Below, in pieces: positions 34,795-43,184 of a stretch of 51,015 nt of DNA. Position numbers and translations under genes: made by a program. Within the stretch, counting starts at the first letter, position 1. Every line of letters begins with the position of its first letter. This stretch comes from JADFUZ01 sp034430415 (GTDB lineage: Bacteria > Chloroflexota > Dehalococcoidia > GIF9 > AB-539-J10), in NCBI GenBank assembly GCA_034430415.1, contig DAOUEN010000002.1, positions 1 through 51,015 on the forward strand, in the 5' to 3' direction. The notes beneath the pieces were generated by a model, which was not told where the DNA came from, ran no database searches, and saw only the letters and a list, made by a program, of their open reading frames with translations.

Positions 34795-36477
34795 ATGGAA
34801 GAGCCTCGCGTCGGAGTGTTCATCTGCCACTGCGGCATAAACATCGCCGCATACGTCGACGTGCCGTCGCTGGTGGAGTACGCCGTCACCCTCCCCGGCG
34901 TGGTGCACGCCGAGCGCAACCTGTTTACCTGCTCCGAGGAAGGCATCTCCGCCATCAAGAGGGGAATCGGCGAGCACAGTCTGAACCGGGTGGTGGTGGC
35001 CTCCTGCACGCCGCGGACCCACGAGCCGCTGTTCCGCGCCGCCTGCGAGGAAGCCGGCCTGAACAAGTACCTGTTCGAGTTCGTCAATATCAGAGACCAG
35101 TGCTCCTGGGTGCACATGCGCCAGCCGGAGGAAGCCACCGCGAAAGCCAGGGACCTGGTGAGAATGGGAGTGGCCAAGGCCAGGCTGCTGGAGCCATTGG
35201 AAGAGATAGAGGTCCCGGTCCTGCCGTCGGCGCTGGTGCTGGGCGGCGGGGTGGCGGGGATGAGCGCCGCCCTGAACCTGGCGGCGCAGGGGTTCGAGGT
35301 ACACCTGGTGGAGAAGGAGAAGGAGCTGGGCGGCACCCTGCTGAGCCTTAACAAGCTGTTACCCGGCAACGTAGAGGCCGGCGAGCTGGTGGACCCACTG
35401 GTGCAGAAGGTGATGGAGCACGGCAAGATCAGCACCTACCTGTCCACCAAAGCCAGGGACATCGGCGGCTTCATCGGCAGCTTCGAGGCCATCCTGGACT
35501 GCAACGGAGAGGAAAGCACGGTCAAGGCGGGCACGGTCATCGTGGCCACCGGGGCCGAGGTGCTGAAGCCGCAGGGAGTCTACGGCTACGGCCGGTTCCC
35601 CAACGTCATCACGCAGCTCGAGCTGGAAGGGAAGCTGAAACAGGGAGAGGCCGTGGGGCAGAACGTGGTGATGATAAACTGCGTGGGAGCCAGGATTCCC
35701 GAGCGGAGCTACTGCAGCAGGATCTGCTGCATGACCGCCATCAAGAACAGCTGCCTGATAAAGGAAAGCAACCCCGGGGCGAAGGTGTGGGTGCTGCACC
35801 GGGACATAATGGCCTACGGGGTGGACTTCGAGGAAGCCTACCACCGGGCCATGGAGCTGGGCGTGAGGTTCATCAGATACGATCCGGAGAGGCCTCCCGA
35901 CGTCGGCGGCAACGGGAAGGCCGACAAGGTGAAGGTATGGCACCAGTTGATGGGCCGGGAGATAGAGCTGCCGGCGGACGCCGTGGTGCTGACGACGCCG
36001 ATGCTACCGGGAGCGGACAACGAGGAGATATCCCGGATGCTGAAGGTGCCGCTGGGCAGCCAGGGCTTTTTCCTGGAGGCCCACCTGAAGCTGATGCCGG
36101 TGGAGTTCGCCACCAACGGCATCTACGTCTGCGGGGCCGCCCGCTGGCCCACCACCGCCCCCGAGGCCATCACCCAGGCCCAGGCGGCGGCCGCCAAGGC
36201 AGCGGTGCCGCTGCGCCGGGGCTTCGTCAAGCCCGAGGCCACCACCTCCTCGGTCAACGAGAGGGTCTGCTCCGGCTGCGGGTTCTGCGAGGTGGTGTGC
36301 CCGTACAAGGCTATCGAGATGCAAACCGACAAGAACGGCAGGACGGTATCCCACGTGAATGTGGCCGTGTGCAAAGGCTGCGGCACCTGCGCCGCCGCCT
36401 GCACGTCGGGGGCCATTACCATGAACCATTTCACCGATTCCGAAATCCTGGCCCAGATAGAAGCCATGGTTGGCTAG
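34795..36477 (+). CDS. hdrA: HdrA, copy 3 (canonical form without GltD module)
   Basis: This 560-residue HdrA begins MEEPRVGVFICHCGINIA, has the N-terminal cysteine domain (1-135), an FAD motif GGGVAG (about 147-152), the signature CVGARIPERSYCSRICC and a C-terminal two-cluster ferredoxin (CSGCGFCEVVCP and CKGCGTCAAAC). It lacks the central ferredoxin and the GltD-like module. It starts 1 bp after the stop of copy 2, so equal synthesis is likely. It carries exactly the terminal domains missing from copy 2. It may contact the MvhD and Flx subunits encoded immediately downstream. Confidence 0.9.
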   Translation: MEEPRVGVFICHCGINIAAYVDVPSLVEYAVTLPGVVHAERNLFTCSEEGISAIKRGIGEHSLNRVVVASCTPRTHEPLFRAACEEAGLNKYLFEFVNIRDQCSWVHMRQPEEATAKARDLVRMGVAKARLLEPLEEIEVPVLPSALVLGGGVAGMSAALNLAAQGFEVHLVEKEKELGGTLLSLNKLLPGNVEAGELVDPLVQKVMEHGKISTYLSTKARDIGGFIGSFEAILDCNGEESTVKAGTVIVATGAEVLKPQGVYGYGRFPNVITQLELEGKLKQGEAVGQNVVMINCVGARIPERSYCSRICCMTAIKNSCLIKESNPGAKVWVLHRDIMAYGVDFEEAYHRAMELGVRFIRYDPERPPDVGGNGKADKVKVWHQLMGREIELPADAVVLTTPMLPGADNEEISRMLKVPLGSQGFFLEAHLKLMPVEFATNGIYVCGAARWPTTAPEAITQAQAAAAKAAVPLRRGFVKPEATTSSVNERVCSGCGFCEVVCPYKAIEMQTDKNGRTVSHVNVAVCKGCGTCAAACTSGAITMNHFTDSEILAQIEAMVG

Positions 36478-36495
36478 ATTGGTCTGATTTGAGAG

Positions 36496-36933
36496 ATGAC
36501 AACAGCGGAGTTTGAGCCCAAGATCCTGGCCTTCTGCTGCAACTGGTGCTCCTACGCCGGGGCGGACCTGGCGGGAGTGTCCCGGATGCAGTACCCACCC
36601 AACGTGAGAATCATCAGGGTGATGTGCTCGGGGAGAGTGTCGCCGGAGCTGGTGGTCAAGGCGCTGCGCAGCGGCGCGGACGGAGTGGTGGTGTTGGGAT
36701 GCCACATCGGGGACTGCCACTACATAAGCGGCAACCACCGCACCAAGAAGAGGATGGCCATCCTCCGGGGGCTGCTGACCTACATGGGAATCGACCCCAG
36801 GAGGGTGAGGCTGGAGTGGGTCTCAGCATCGGAAGGCGACCGCTTCGCCCAGGTGGTCACCGAGGTGACCCGGGAGATAAAGGAGTTGGGGCCGAACCGG
36901 CTATTCGCCGACGAAAGGCAAGAGAAGCGCTGA
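36496..36933 (+). CDS. mvhD: MvhD/FlxD-like [2Fe-2S] electron-transfer subunit, copy 2
   Basis: A 145-residue paralogue of the protein at 30495 with the same five cysteines: CNWC near residue 14, CSG in the middle and GCHIGDCHY. In the known Hdr-Flox gene order FlxD is this protein and it joins HdrA to the NADH-oxidising FlxABC subunits. Its stop overlaps the start of the flxC-like gene by 1 bp. The ribosome site upstream of the ATG is poor, so translation is probably coupled to the hdrA gene 18 bp before. Confidence 0.92.
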   Translation: MTTAEFEPKILAFCCNWCSYAGADLAGVSRMQYPPNVRIIRVMCSGRVSPELVVKALRSGADGVVVLGCHIGDCHYISGNHRTKKRMAILRGLLTYMGIDPRRVRLEWVSASEGDRFAQVVTEVTREIKELGPNRLFADERQEKR

Positions 36934-37889
36934 TGGCAGACATAGATATAGAGCAGAAGCTACGCCAGGAGGCCAGGGACCTGCTGGAGCAGGGCAAGGT
37001 GGACCGCATCCTGGGCTACGAGGCCGGCAGCCTGAAGTTCACTACCACCCCCCTCGTCACCACCGACAAGGACGACACCGAGCGCCTGGTAGTGAACCCC
37101 TTCGTGGTGAACAACCTCAGCGCGTTCCTCACCGGGATGGAGGGGAAGACAGGCATCGTGGCCAAGGGCTGCGACAGCCGCTCCATCGTCAGCCTGATAC
37201 AGGACAGGAAGGTCGCCAGGGAGAACCTCGTTATCCTGGGCATTCCCTGCCCCGGGCTCATCGACGTGAGGAAGATAGAAGTCCTGCTGGGCAAAGAGAG
37301 AGACGAGTTGGAGGACATCTCCAGGGAAGGGGACAAGGTCACGGTGACCGCCGGAGGCAAGAAGACCGAGCTCCCGCCGGCCAAGGTGCTGTTCGACAAC
37401 TGCCTGGCCTGCGACATGCCCACTCCGGAGGAATACGACGTGCTCCTCGGCGAACCGCAGAGTCCGGTCGCCGACCCCACGGCCAGCAGAGCGGGCATAG
37501 AGGAGTTGGAGGCCATGTCCCCGGAGCAGAGGTGGGAGTTCTGGAAGGGCGAGTTCAGCCGCTGTACCAGGTGCTACGCCTGCCGCAACGCCTGCCCCGC
37601 CTGTTTCTGCCAGCGCTGCTTCGTGGAGGAGACGGACCCGCAGTGGGTACTGCCGGTGCCGCGGTGGCAGGACAACCTGATATTTCAACTGATAAGAACA
37701 ATCCATGTGGCGGGAAGATGCACCGACTGCGGCAACTGCGAGCGCGCCTGTCCGGCACACATCCCGCTGCGAAGCCTGAGCAAGAAAATGTACGACATGG
37801 TGGATGAGCTGTTCCACTACCGGGCGGGAATGGATAGAAATCCCGAGCCGCTGCTCACCGCCTACGAGGCCTCGGAGGCCGAGGACTGA
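36933..37889 (+). CDS. FlxC/FrhB-like iron-sulfur subunit
   Basis: The true start is the ATG at 36933 (318 residues); an earlier open frame overlaps mvhD. The N-terminal half (GIVAKGCDSRSI, ILGIPCPGLIDVRKIE) resembles FrhB-type subunits that exchange electrons with a flavin or F420. The C-terminal half has two ferredoxin motifs, Cys211-214-217-221 and Cys263-266-269-273, plus extra cysteines (CFCQRC, 224-229). In Flox systems such a subunit bridges the NADH-oxidising FlxA to FlxD. It lies between FlxD- and FlxB-like genes. Whether it binds its own flavin cannot be said. Confidence 0.82.
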   Translation: MADIDIEQKLRQEARDLLEQGKVDRILGYEAGSLKFTTTPLVTTDKDDTERLVVNPFVVNNLSAFLTGMEGKTGIVAKGCDSRSIVSLIQDRKVARENLVILGIPCPGLIDVRKIEVLLGKERDELEDISREGDKVTVTAGGKKTELPPAKVLFDNCLACDMPTPEEYDVLLGEPQSPVADPTASRAGIEELEAMSPEQRWEFWKGEFSRCTRCYACRNACPACFCQRCFVEETDPQWVLPVPRWQDNLIFQLIRTIHVAGRCTDCGNCERACPAHIPLRSLSKKMYDMVDELFHYRAGMDRNPEPLLTAYEASEAED

Positions 37890-37912
37890 GCCATGAGCAC
37901 AGGAGACCGATA

Positions 37913-38941
37913 GTGGCCGGCAACAAGAAGATAGGCAGCAAGGACCTGGTCAAGCTCCTGGAGAAGTGGAGCCAGGAGTTCACCGTGTTCGCCCCGTCGC
38001 GGGAGAACGGTGAGGTGCTGATGCGGGAGTGGGACGGCAAGGACAGCGGGTTTCTGGAATGGTACCGCAACAGCACGCAGCCGCCCAAGGACATCATCCT
38101 CCCACCCATGGAGAAGATGTTCGACTTCCACAAGGAGAAGGAGGGCTACCGCATAGAGGAGCCGCCACCGCAGCGGCGCCGGCTGCTCTTCGGCATCCGC
38201 CCCTGCGACGCCAGGGCACTGACAATAGTGGACATGCCCTTCAAAGAGGGCTACGAGGACCCGTACTACCTGGCGCGGCGGCAGGGCACCCTGCTGGTGG
38301 GGCTCAGCTGCACCAGGCCCTACGATAGCTGCTTCTGCACCTCGGTGGGCGGCAGTCCTTCCGACGCCTCCGGCGTGGACGTCCTGCTCACCGACACCGG
38401 CGACGGCTACCTCGCCGAAGCGGCCACCCCCGCCGGCGGGGAGCTGCTCGACAGCGCCGGACTGGAAGATGCCAACCCCGCCGACGAGGCCGGGGCGGCC
38501 GAAACCAAGAAGGCGGCCCTGGCCGGCATAACCCGGAAGATAGACAGCGAAGGCCTGAAGGACAGGCTGCTGTCCTGCTTCGAGGACCGGGAGTTCTGGG
38601 AGAAGGCGGCCGCCAAGTGCCTGAGCTGCGGCGTCTGCACCTTCTTCTGCCCCACCTGCTACTGCTTCGATATCAACGACGAGATGGTCGGGGAGCAGGG
38701 AGCCAGGTTCAAGAGCTGGGATAGCTGCGCCTTCTCCGTCTACACCCAGATGCCCATGGAGAACCCCAGGCTGGAGAAATGGCGGCGGGTGCGGCAGAAG
38801 GTATGCCACAAGTTCGAGTTCTATCCCATGAACTTCGGCGTCTTTGGCTGCGTCGGCTGCGGCAGATGCATCCGCCTGTGCCCGGTGAACTGGGACATCA
38901 CCCGCGTTCTGGAGAGCCTGCCGCCCGCGGCAGAGAGCTAA
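37913..38941 (+). CDS. FlxB-like iron-sulfur subunit (sulfite reductase A/hydrogenase beta type)
   Basis: A 342-residue protein resembling the beta subunit of sulfhydrogenase and the A subunit of anaerobic sulfite reductase. The N-terminal region contains LLFGIRPCDARAL and CTRPYDSCFC, and the C-terminal region two ferredoxin motifs, CLSCGVCTFFCPTC (236-249) and CVGCGRCIRLCP (313-324). The start is a GTG at 37913 with CAGGAG upstream. In such complexes this subunit passes electrons between the FAD/NAD subunit encoded next (38960) and the rest of the complex. Confidence 0.87.
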   Translation: MAGNKKIGSKDLVKLLEKWSQEFTVFAPSRENGEVLMREWDGKDSGFLEWYRNSTQPPKDIILPPMEKMFDFHKEKEGYRIEEPPPQRRRLLFGIRPCDARALTIVDMPFKEGYEDPYYLARRQGTLLVGLSCTRPYDSCFCTSVGGSPSDASGVDVLLTDTGDGYLAEAATPAGGELLDSAGLEDANPADEAGAAETKKAALAGITRKIDSEGLKDRLLSCFEDREFWEKAAAKCLSCGVCTFFCPTCYCFDINDEMVGEQGARFKSWDSCAFSVYTQMPMENPRLEKWRRVRQKVCHKFEFYPMNFGVFGCVGCGRCIRLCPVNWDITRVLESLPPAAES

Positions 38942-38959
38942 CATGGAGAGGCGAGAGTA

Positions 38960-39829
38960 ATGGCTACAGATACTTCACAGCGCCGGGAATTTCCCGCCGG
39001 CGGCAACGTCTACCTGCCGCACATAGCGGTCATCGAGAAGGTCATCGACGAGACGCCCGCGGTGAAGACCTTCCACTTCAACTTCAAGAACGAGAAGCTG
39101 CGGGAGGAGTTCAGCTTCGAGTCGGGCCAGTTCGCCGAGTACTCGGTGTTCGGCGTGGGCGAGGCCCCGTTCTGCATCTCCTCCAGCCCCACGCGGAAGG
39201 ACCACCTGGAGTTCGCCATGCAGCGGGTGGGCAAGGTCACGAACGCCCTGCACCGGCTCGGCGTCGGCGCGGAGATAGGCTTCCGGGGACCCTACGGAAA
39301 CAGCTTCCCGCTCGACGTGCTCCAGGGGAAGAACCTGGTCTTCGTGGCCGGCGGCATCGGCCTGGCGCCGCTGCGGTCACTGATATGGAACGTGGTGGAC
39401 AACCGCGACAAGTACGGAAAGATAGACATCGTCTACGGCGCCCGCAGCCCGGTGGACCTCTGTTTCAAGTACGACCTGGACGCCTGGGAGAAGGACAGCA
39501 GCATAGGCATGGCGACCACCATCGACAGGGAGCACCCCGACTGGACCGGCACGGTGGGCCTGGTGCCCAAAGTTCTGGAGGAGGTGGCGCCTTCACCCGA
39601 CAACGCGGTGGCCATCGTGTGCGGGCCGCCTATCATGATCCGCTTCACCTTCCCCTCGCTGGCGAAGCTGGGGTTCACCCCGGAGCAGATGATAACCACG
39701 CTGGAGAAGAGGATGAAGTGCGGCATAGGCAAGTGCGGGCGCTGCAACATCGGCAACCTCTACGTCTGCCGGGACGGGCCGGTGTTCAGCTACGCTCAGA
39801 TCAAGGACTTCATCTCCAGCGAGCATTAG
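38960..39829 (+). CDS. FlxA-like NAD(P)H-oxidising FAD/[2Fe-2S] subunit
   Basis: This 289-residue protein is a ferredoxin-NADP reductase-type subunit, as in FlxA, sulfhydrogenase gamma, anaerobic sulfite reductase B and PyrK. An FAD domain (about 15-120, with FCISSSP) is followed by an NAD(P) domain (GGIGLAPLRS, 132-141; CGPPIMI) and a C-terminal [2Fe-2S] site with Cys254, Cys259, Cys262 and Cys270. It would take hydride from NAD(P)H and release single electrons into the Flx/Hdr chain. It is the last gene of the cluster and converges with phoU 83 bp away. The final codons have a near copy at 49790-49830. Confidence 0.9.
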   Translation: MATDTSQRREFPAGGNVYLPHIAVIEKVIDETPAVKTFHFNFKNEKLREEFSFESGQFAEYSVFGVGEAPFCISSSPTRKDHLEFAMQRVGKVTNALHRLGVGAEIGFRGPYGNSFPLDVLQGKNLVFVAGGIGLAPLRSLIWNVVDNRDKYGKIDIVYGARSPVDLCFKYDLDAWEKDSSIGMATTIDREHPDWTGTVGLVPKVLEEVAPSPDNAVAIVCGPPIMIRFTFPSLAKLGFTPEQMITTLEKRMKCGIGKCGRCNIGNLYVCRDGPVFSYAQIKDFISSEH

Positions 39830-39912
39830 GGCCCGCTCCCGCTGAGAGGCCCACACGGAGTCCCGGGGCGGGGCAGCAAGACACGCCGGCAGCCGGAGAC
39901 CCCCAAGACCCA

Positions 39913-40581
39913 TCAGTAGTGGGAGGCCCCGATCTCTTCCATCTTGCCGGTGATGACAAAGACCACCCGCTCACATATGTTGGTGACCCTGTCGCCGGCG
40001 CGCTCCAGGTTATGGGCTACCCACATCAGGCGGGTCGCCCTGGTGATGGTCCGCGGGTCCTCGAACATGAAGGTGAGCAGCTCGCGGAACACCTGGTCGT
40101 AGAGATGGTCGACCTCGTCATCCTCAACGCAGATGCGCCGGGCAGCCCCGTCGTCGCGGGCGATGAAGGCATCCAAACTGCGGTGCAGCATGTCTCGCGT
40201 CTTCTCCGCCATTCGAGGGATATCGATCAACGGCTTCAAGGGCGGCTCATCTCCTATCATCAGGACCACTCTGGCTATACCCACGCCGTAGTCCGCTATC
40301 CTCTCCAGCTCGGTGATGATACTCAGCATGCAGACGATGAGGCGAAGATCGCTGGCCATCGGCTGCTGAGTGGCTATGAGCTGTATGCACTTCTCCTCCA
40401 GCTCAAACCTCTTCCCGTCTATCCCGGCATCTTCGTCGATTGTCCGCCGGGCCAGCTCGAGGTCGCGCTTCTTGAGAGCCTCTATCGATTGGTTGATGGC
40501 CTTGTCCACCATACTCCCCATGACCAGAAGCTCGTCCTGAAGCTCCTTCAGCTTCCTCTGAAATGTCGCTCTTACTTCCAT
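39913..40581 (-). CDS. phoU: Phosphate-transport regulator PhoU
   Basis: A 222-residue all-helical protein with two PhoU repeats and acidic metal-binding patterns (EDDEVDHLYDQVF; ITELERIADYGVGIARV). PhoU links the Pst transporter to PhoR and keeps the kinase quiet when phosphate is plentiful. The ATG has AGAGGAGG upstream. It is the last gene of the pst operon, 23 bp after pstB. Confidence 0.94.
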   Translation of the reverse strand: MEVRATFQRKLKELQDELLVMGSMVDKAINQSIEALKKRDLELARRTIDEDAGIDGKRFELEEKCIQLIATQQPMASDLRLIVCMLSIITELERIADYGVGIARVVLMIGDEPPLKPLIDIPRMAEKTRDMLHRSLDAFIARDDGAARRICVEDDEVDHLYDQVFRELLTFMFEDPRTITRATRLMWVAHNLERAGDRVTNICERVVFVITGKMEEIGASHY

Positions 40582-40604
40582 ATCCAGACCTCCTCTCCGG
40601 TACT

Positions 40605-41387
40605 CTAGCCGAACCGACCGGTAATGTAGTCCTCAGTCCGCTTATCCCTGGGCTTGGTGAATATCTCAGACGTAGGGCCGTACTCCACCAGCGACCCGGC
40701 CTTGTCTTCCTCCATCATTATAAAGGCAGCCATATCGGATGCCCGAGCCGCCTGCTGCATGTTATGAGTGACGATCACAATGGTGTAGTCCCTGGACAGC
40801 TTCCTCATCAACTCCTCGATCTTCAGGGTGGCTATAGGATCAAGGGCGCTGCACGGCTCATCCATCAGGATGACCTCGGGCTCTACGGCCAGCACCCGGG
40901 CAATGCACAGCCGCTGCTGCTGCCCGCCGGAGAGAGCCAGGGCCGACTGCTCCAGCTTGTCGCTCACCTCGTCCCACAGCGCCGCTTCCCTGATGCTCTT
41001 CTCCACGATGGCTTCCATCTCGCTGTGGTTGTTCTTCCCGTGCCGCCTGGGACCGAAAGCCACGTTCTCGAACACCGACATGGGAAAGGGATTGGGCTTC
41101 TGAAACACCATACCCACTCTCTTCCTGAGGTTCACCACGTCAACCCCCTCGTCGTAGATGCAGGACCCGTCAAGCTCGATGCGGCCCTCCGTCCTGGCCC
41201 CGGCAATCAGGTCGTTCATCCGATTGAAGGTGCGGAGGAAGGACGACTTGCCGCACCCCGAGGGGCCGATGAGAGCGGTAATGGCGTTTCGGGGTATATC
41301 CAGGCTGATGTAGCGTAGAGCCTGGAAGCTGCCGTAATAGAGGTTGACCCCTCTCGCCTTGAACTTAGGCGATGCTGTGCTTTTCAT
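40605..41387 (-). CDS. pstB: Phosphate ABC transporter ATPase PstB
   Basis: The 260-residue ATPase has the Walker A motif GPSGCGKSS (41-49), the signature LSGGQQQRL and Walker B VILMDEPCSALDP, and the PstB-specific region RTEGRIELDG. It energises phosphate import through PstC and PstA. Its ATG lies 1 bp after the pstA stop, so the genes are translationally coupled. Confidence 0.96.
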   Translation of the reverse strand: MKSTASPKFKARGVNLYYGSFQALRYISLDIPRNAITALIGPSGCGKSSFLRTFNRMNDLIAGARTEGRIELDGSCIYDEGVDVVNLRKRVGMVFQKPNPFPMSVFENVAFGPRRHGKNNHSEMEAIVEKSIREAALWDEVSDKLEQSALALSGGQQQRLCIARVLAVEPEVILMDEPCSALDPIATLKIEELMRKLSRDYTIVIVTHNMQQAARASDMAAFIMMEEDKAGSLVEYGPTSEIFTKPRDKRTEDYITGRFG

Positions 41388-41388
41388 C

Positions 41389-42234
41389 TCAAGCTCTCCT
41401 TCCGCTCATCCTAGCCTGATAGCGGCGCGCCAGTACGTTGGTCGTTGTATTGATGACGATAATGCTGACGATAAGCACCACCCCGGTAGCCATCGCCTTG
41501 TCAAAGGCCCTGGTCTCCATCGCCAGGTAGAACAGGTGCAGCGACAGGGTACGTCCCCCGGAGAGAAGGGAGCTGGGCATGGCGGCGCTGCCCCCCAGGG
41601 TCACGTAGAGACAGGCGGTCTCCTCAATGGCACGACCCACGCAGAGTATGATACCGGTGACGATACCCGGAACGGCAGCCGGCAGCACCACGTGCCGTAT
41701 GGTCTGCCACTTCGTGGCTCCCAGGGCCAGCGCTGACGCGCGGTGGGACATCGGCACCGCCCTGATGGCCTCTTCGGAGGTGCGGATCATGGTGGGCAGG
41801 AGCAGGCAGACCAGGGTCAGCGCCCCGGAGAGAATAGAGAAACGGAAATGCAGGGCGGTGACGAACACGGCGAAGCCGAACAGCCCGAAGACGATTGACG
41901 GCACTCCGGCGAGCGTCTCCACTCCATACTGGATGACCCGCGTCAGCCAGTTGTCCCGGGCATATTCCGTAAGGTAGACGGCCGCACCCACTCCGGGCAG
42001 CACCAGGACAGCAATGGTGATAGCCATCAGGTAGATGGTGGTGACGATAGCCGTGGAAATGCCTCCCCCTCCACTCAGCCCTCCCCTCGGAGGGGTAGAC
42101 AGGAACTCCCAGCTCAGCAGGGGCAAGCCCTGAATCATGACATAGCCGATGATGCCGACAAGGATGAGGACGGTAACGAAACCGCCGCCCCAGATGAGAG
42201 TCATAGCGATCTTCTGGCTCGACCTAGCCGACAT
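41389..42234 (-). CDS. pstA: Phosphate ABC transporter permease PstA
   Basis: The 281-residue membrane protein has about six helices and the permease loop ALGATKWQTIRHVVLPAAVPG. Its ATG at 42234 has CGGGAGG directly upstream and overlaps the end of pstC by 11 bp; an extended frame to 42291 has no such site. It forms the phosphate channel together with PstC. Confidence 0.94.
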   Translation of the reverse strand: MSARSSQKIAMTLIWGGGFVTVLILVGIIGYVMIQGLPLLSWEFLSTPPRGGLSGGGGISTAIVTTIYLMAITIAVLVLPGVGAAVYLTEYARDNWLTRVIQYGVETLAGVPSIVFGLFGFAVFVTALHFRFSILSGALTLVCLLLPTMIRTSEEAIRAVPMSHRASALALGATKWQTIRHVVLPAAVPGIVTGIILCVGRAIEETACLYVTLGGSAAMPSSLLSGGRTLSLHLFYLAMETRAFDKAMATGVVLIVSIIVINTTTNVLARRYQARMSGRRA

Positions 42235-43120
42235 CTTGCCTCCCGGTGCCCCGTCGCAGCGCCACCGTGGCGATGCTGTTGAGGATGACAATCACCAAGA
42301 AGAGCACCATACCGGTGGCGAAAAGGGCATCCTCGTGCAGGCCGGCGGCATAGTTTATCTCCACTGCGATGTTGCCGGTGAGGGTGCGGGCAGAGCTCAG
42401 CGGGGAAGTGGGAATGATCACCGAGTTGCCGATGACCATAATCATGGCCATGGTCTCTCCCACGGCCCGGCCCATCCCCAGCACCACTGCGGCGGTGATT
42501 CCGGAGCGGGCCGCCGGCAGGAGCACGTGCCGTATCGTCTGCCACCGGGTGGCACCCAGGGCCAGGGCGCCCTCCCGATACTCAGCGGGGACCGCCCTGA
42601 TGCTGTCCTCGCTGATGCTGATGATGGTAGGCAGCACCATGGCCATAAGCACCACGGAGGCGGCAGCGACGCTGAAGCCGTTGCCCCCGATCTGCCTGAC
42701 CACAGGGACGATAAGCAACAACCCCACCAGTCCGTATACCACCGAAGGGATGCCCACCAGCAGCTCAACAGCCGGCCGCAGGAGTTCGCGGACGCGTGGG
42801 GGAGCCACCTCGGCCAGCAGGATAGCGCAGGTAATCCCCAGCGGTACGGCCAGCAGCATGGAGCCGATGGTGACCACGATGGACCCGACCACCATGGCCA
42901 GAATGCCGAACTGGCCGTCGCCGGGACGCCAGTCCGCGCCAAAGAGGAAGTTCAGCAGGCCGACCTGCTGAAACGCCGGGAGTCCCTCCCGAAAGGTGAA
43001 TAAGGCAATGGCCATCAGTATAAGGAAGGACACCGAGCCGCAGAAGATGACCACGTACTTCGCGCTGCGGTCAACCGAGTAGCGGGATATCCTCTTCATT
43101 CCATCACCAGGCAGAAGCAT
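42224..43120 (-). CDS. pstC: Phosphate ABC transporter permease PstC
   Basis: A 298-residue membrane protein with about six helices, the periplasmic FLFGADWRPGDGQFGI motif typical of PstC, and the cytoplasmic loop ALGATRWQTIRHVLLPAARSG. Two in-frame ATG codons are possible: 43120 (AGGGAGG about 13 bp upstream) and 43099 (GGTGATGG directly upstream). The second would shorten the protein by 7 residues. Confidence 0.94.
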   Translation of the reverse strand: MLLPGDGMKRISRYSVDRSAKYVVIFCGSVSFLILMAIALFTFREGLPAFQQVGLLNFLFGADWRPGDGQFGILAMVVGSIVVTIGSMLLAVPLGITCAILLAEVAPPRVRELLRPAVELLVGIPSVVYGLVGLLLIVPVVRQIGGNGFSVAAASVVLMAMVLPTIISISEDSIRAVPAEYREGALALGATRWQTIRHVLLPAARSGITAAVVLGMGRAVGETMAMIMVIGNSVIIPTSPLSSARTLTGNIAVEINYAAGLHEDALFATGMVLFLVIVILNSIATVALRRGTGRQDVG

Positions 43121-43184
43121 GGCCCGGCCGGGTCCTCCCTCTTTCTTCTGTCTTCACGCTCCTGCACTTTAGTCTAGCGGCAGC

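Noticed and set aside
33882..35435. A 517-codon minus-strand open frame
   Set aside because: It is antisense to two HdrA genes with clear motifs and has no recognisable protein features.
38779..40608. A 609-codon open frame on the plus strand
   Set aside because: It overlaps the flxB-, flxA-like and phoU genes in another frame and is arginine/glycine-rich nonsense sequence.
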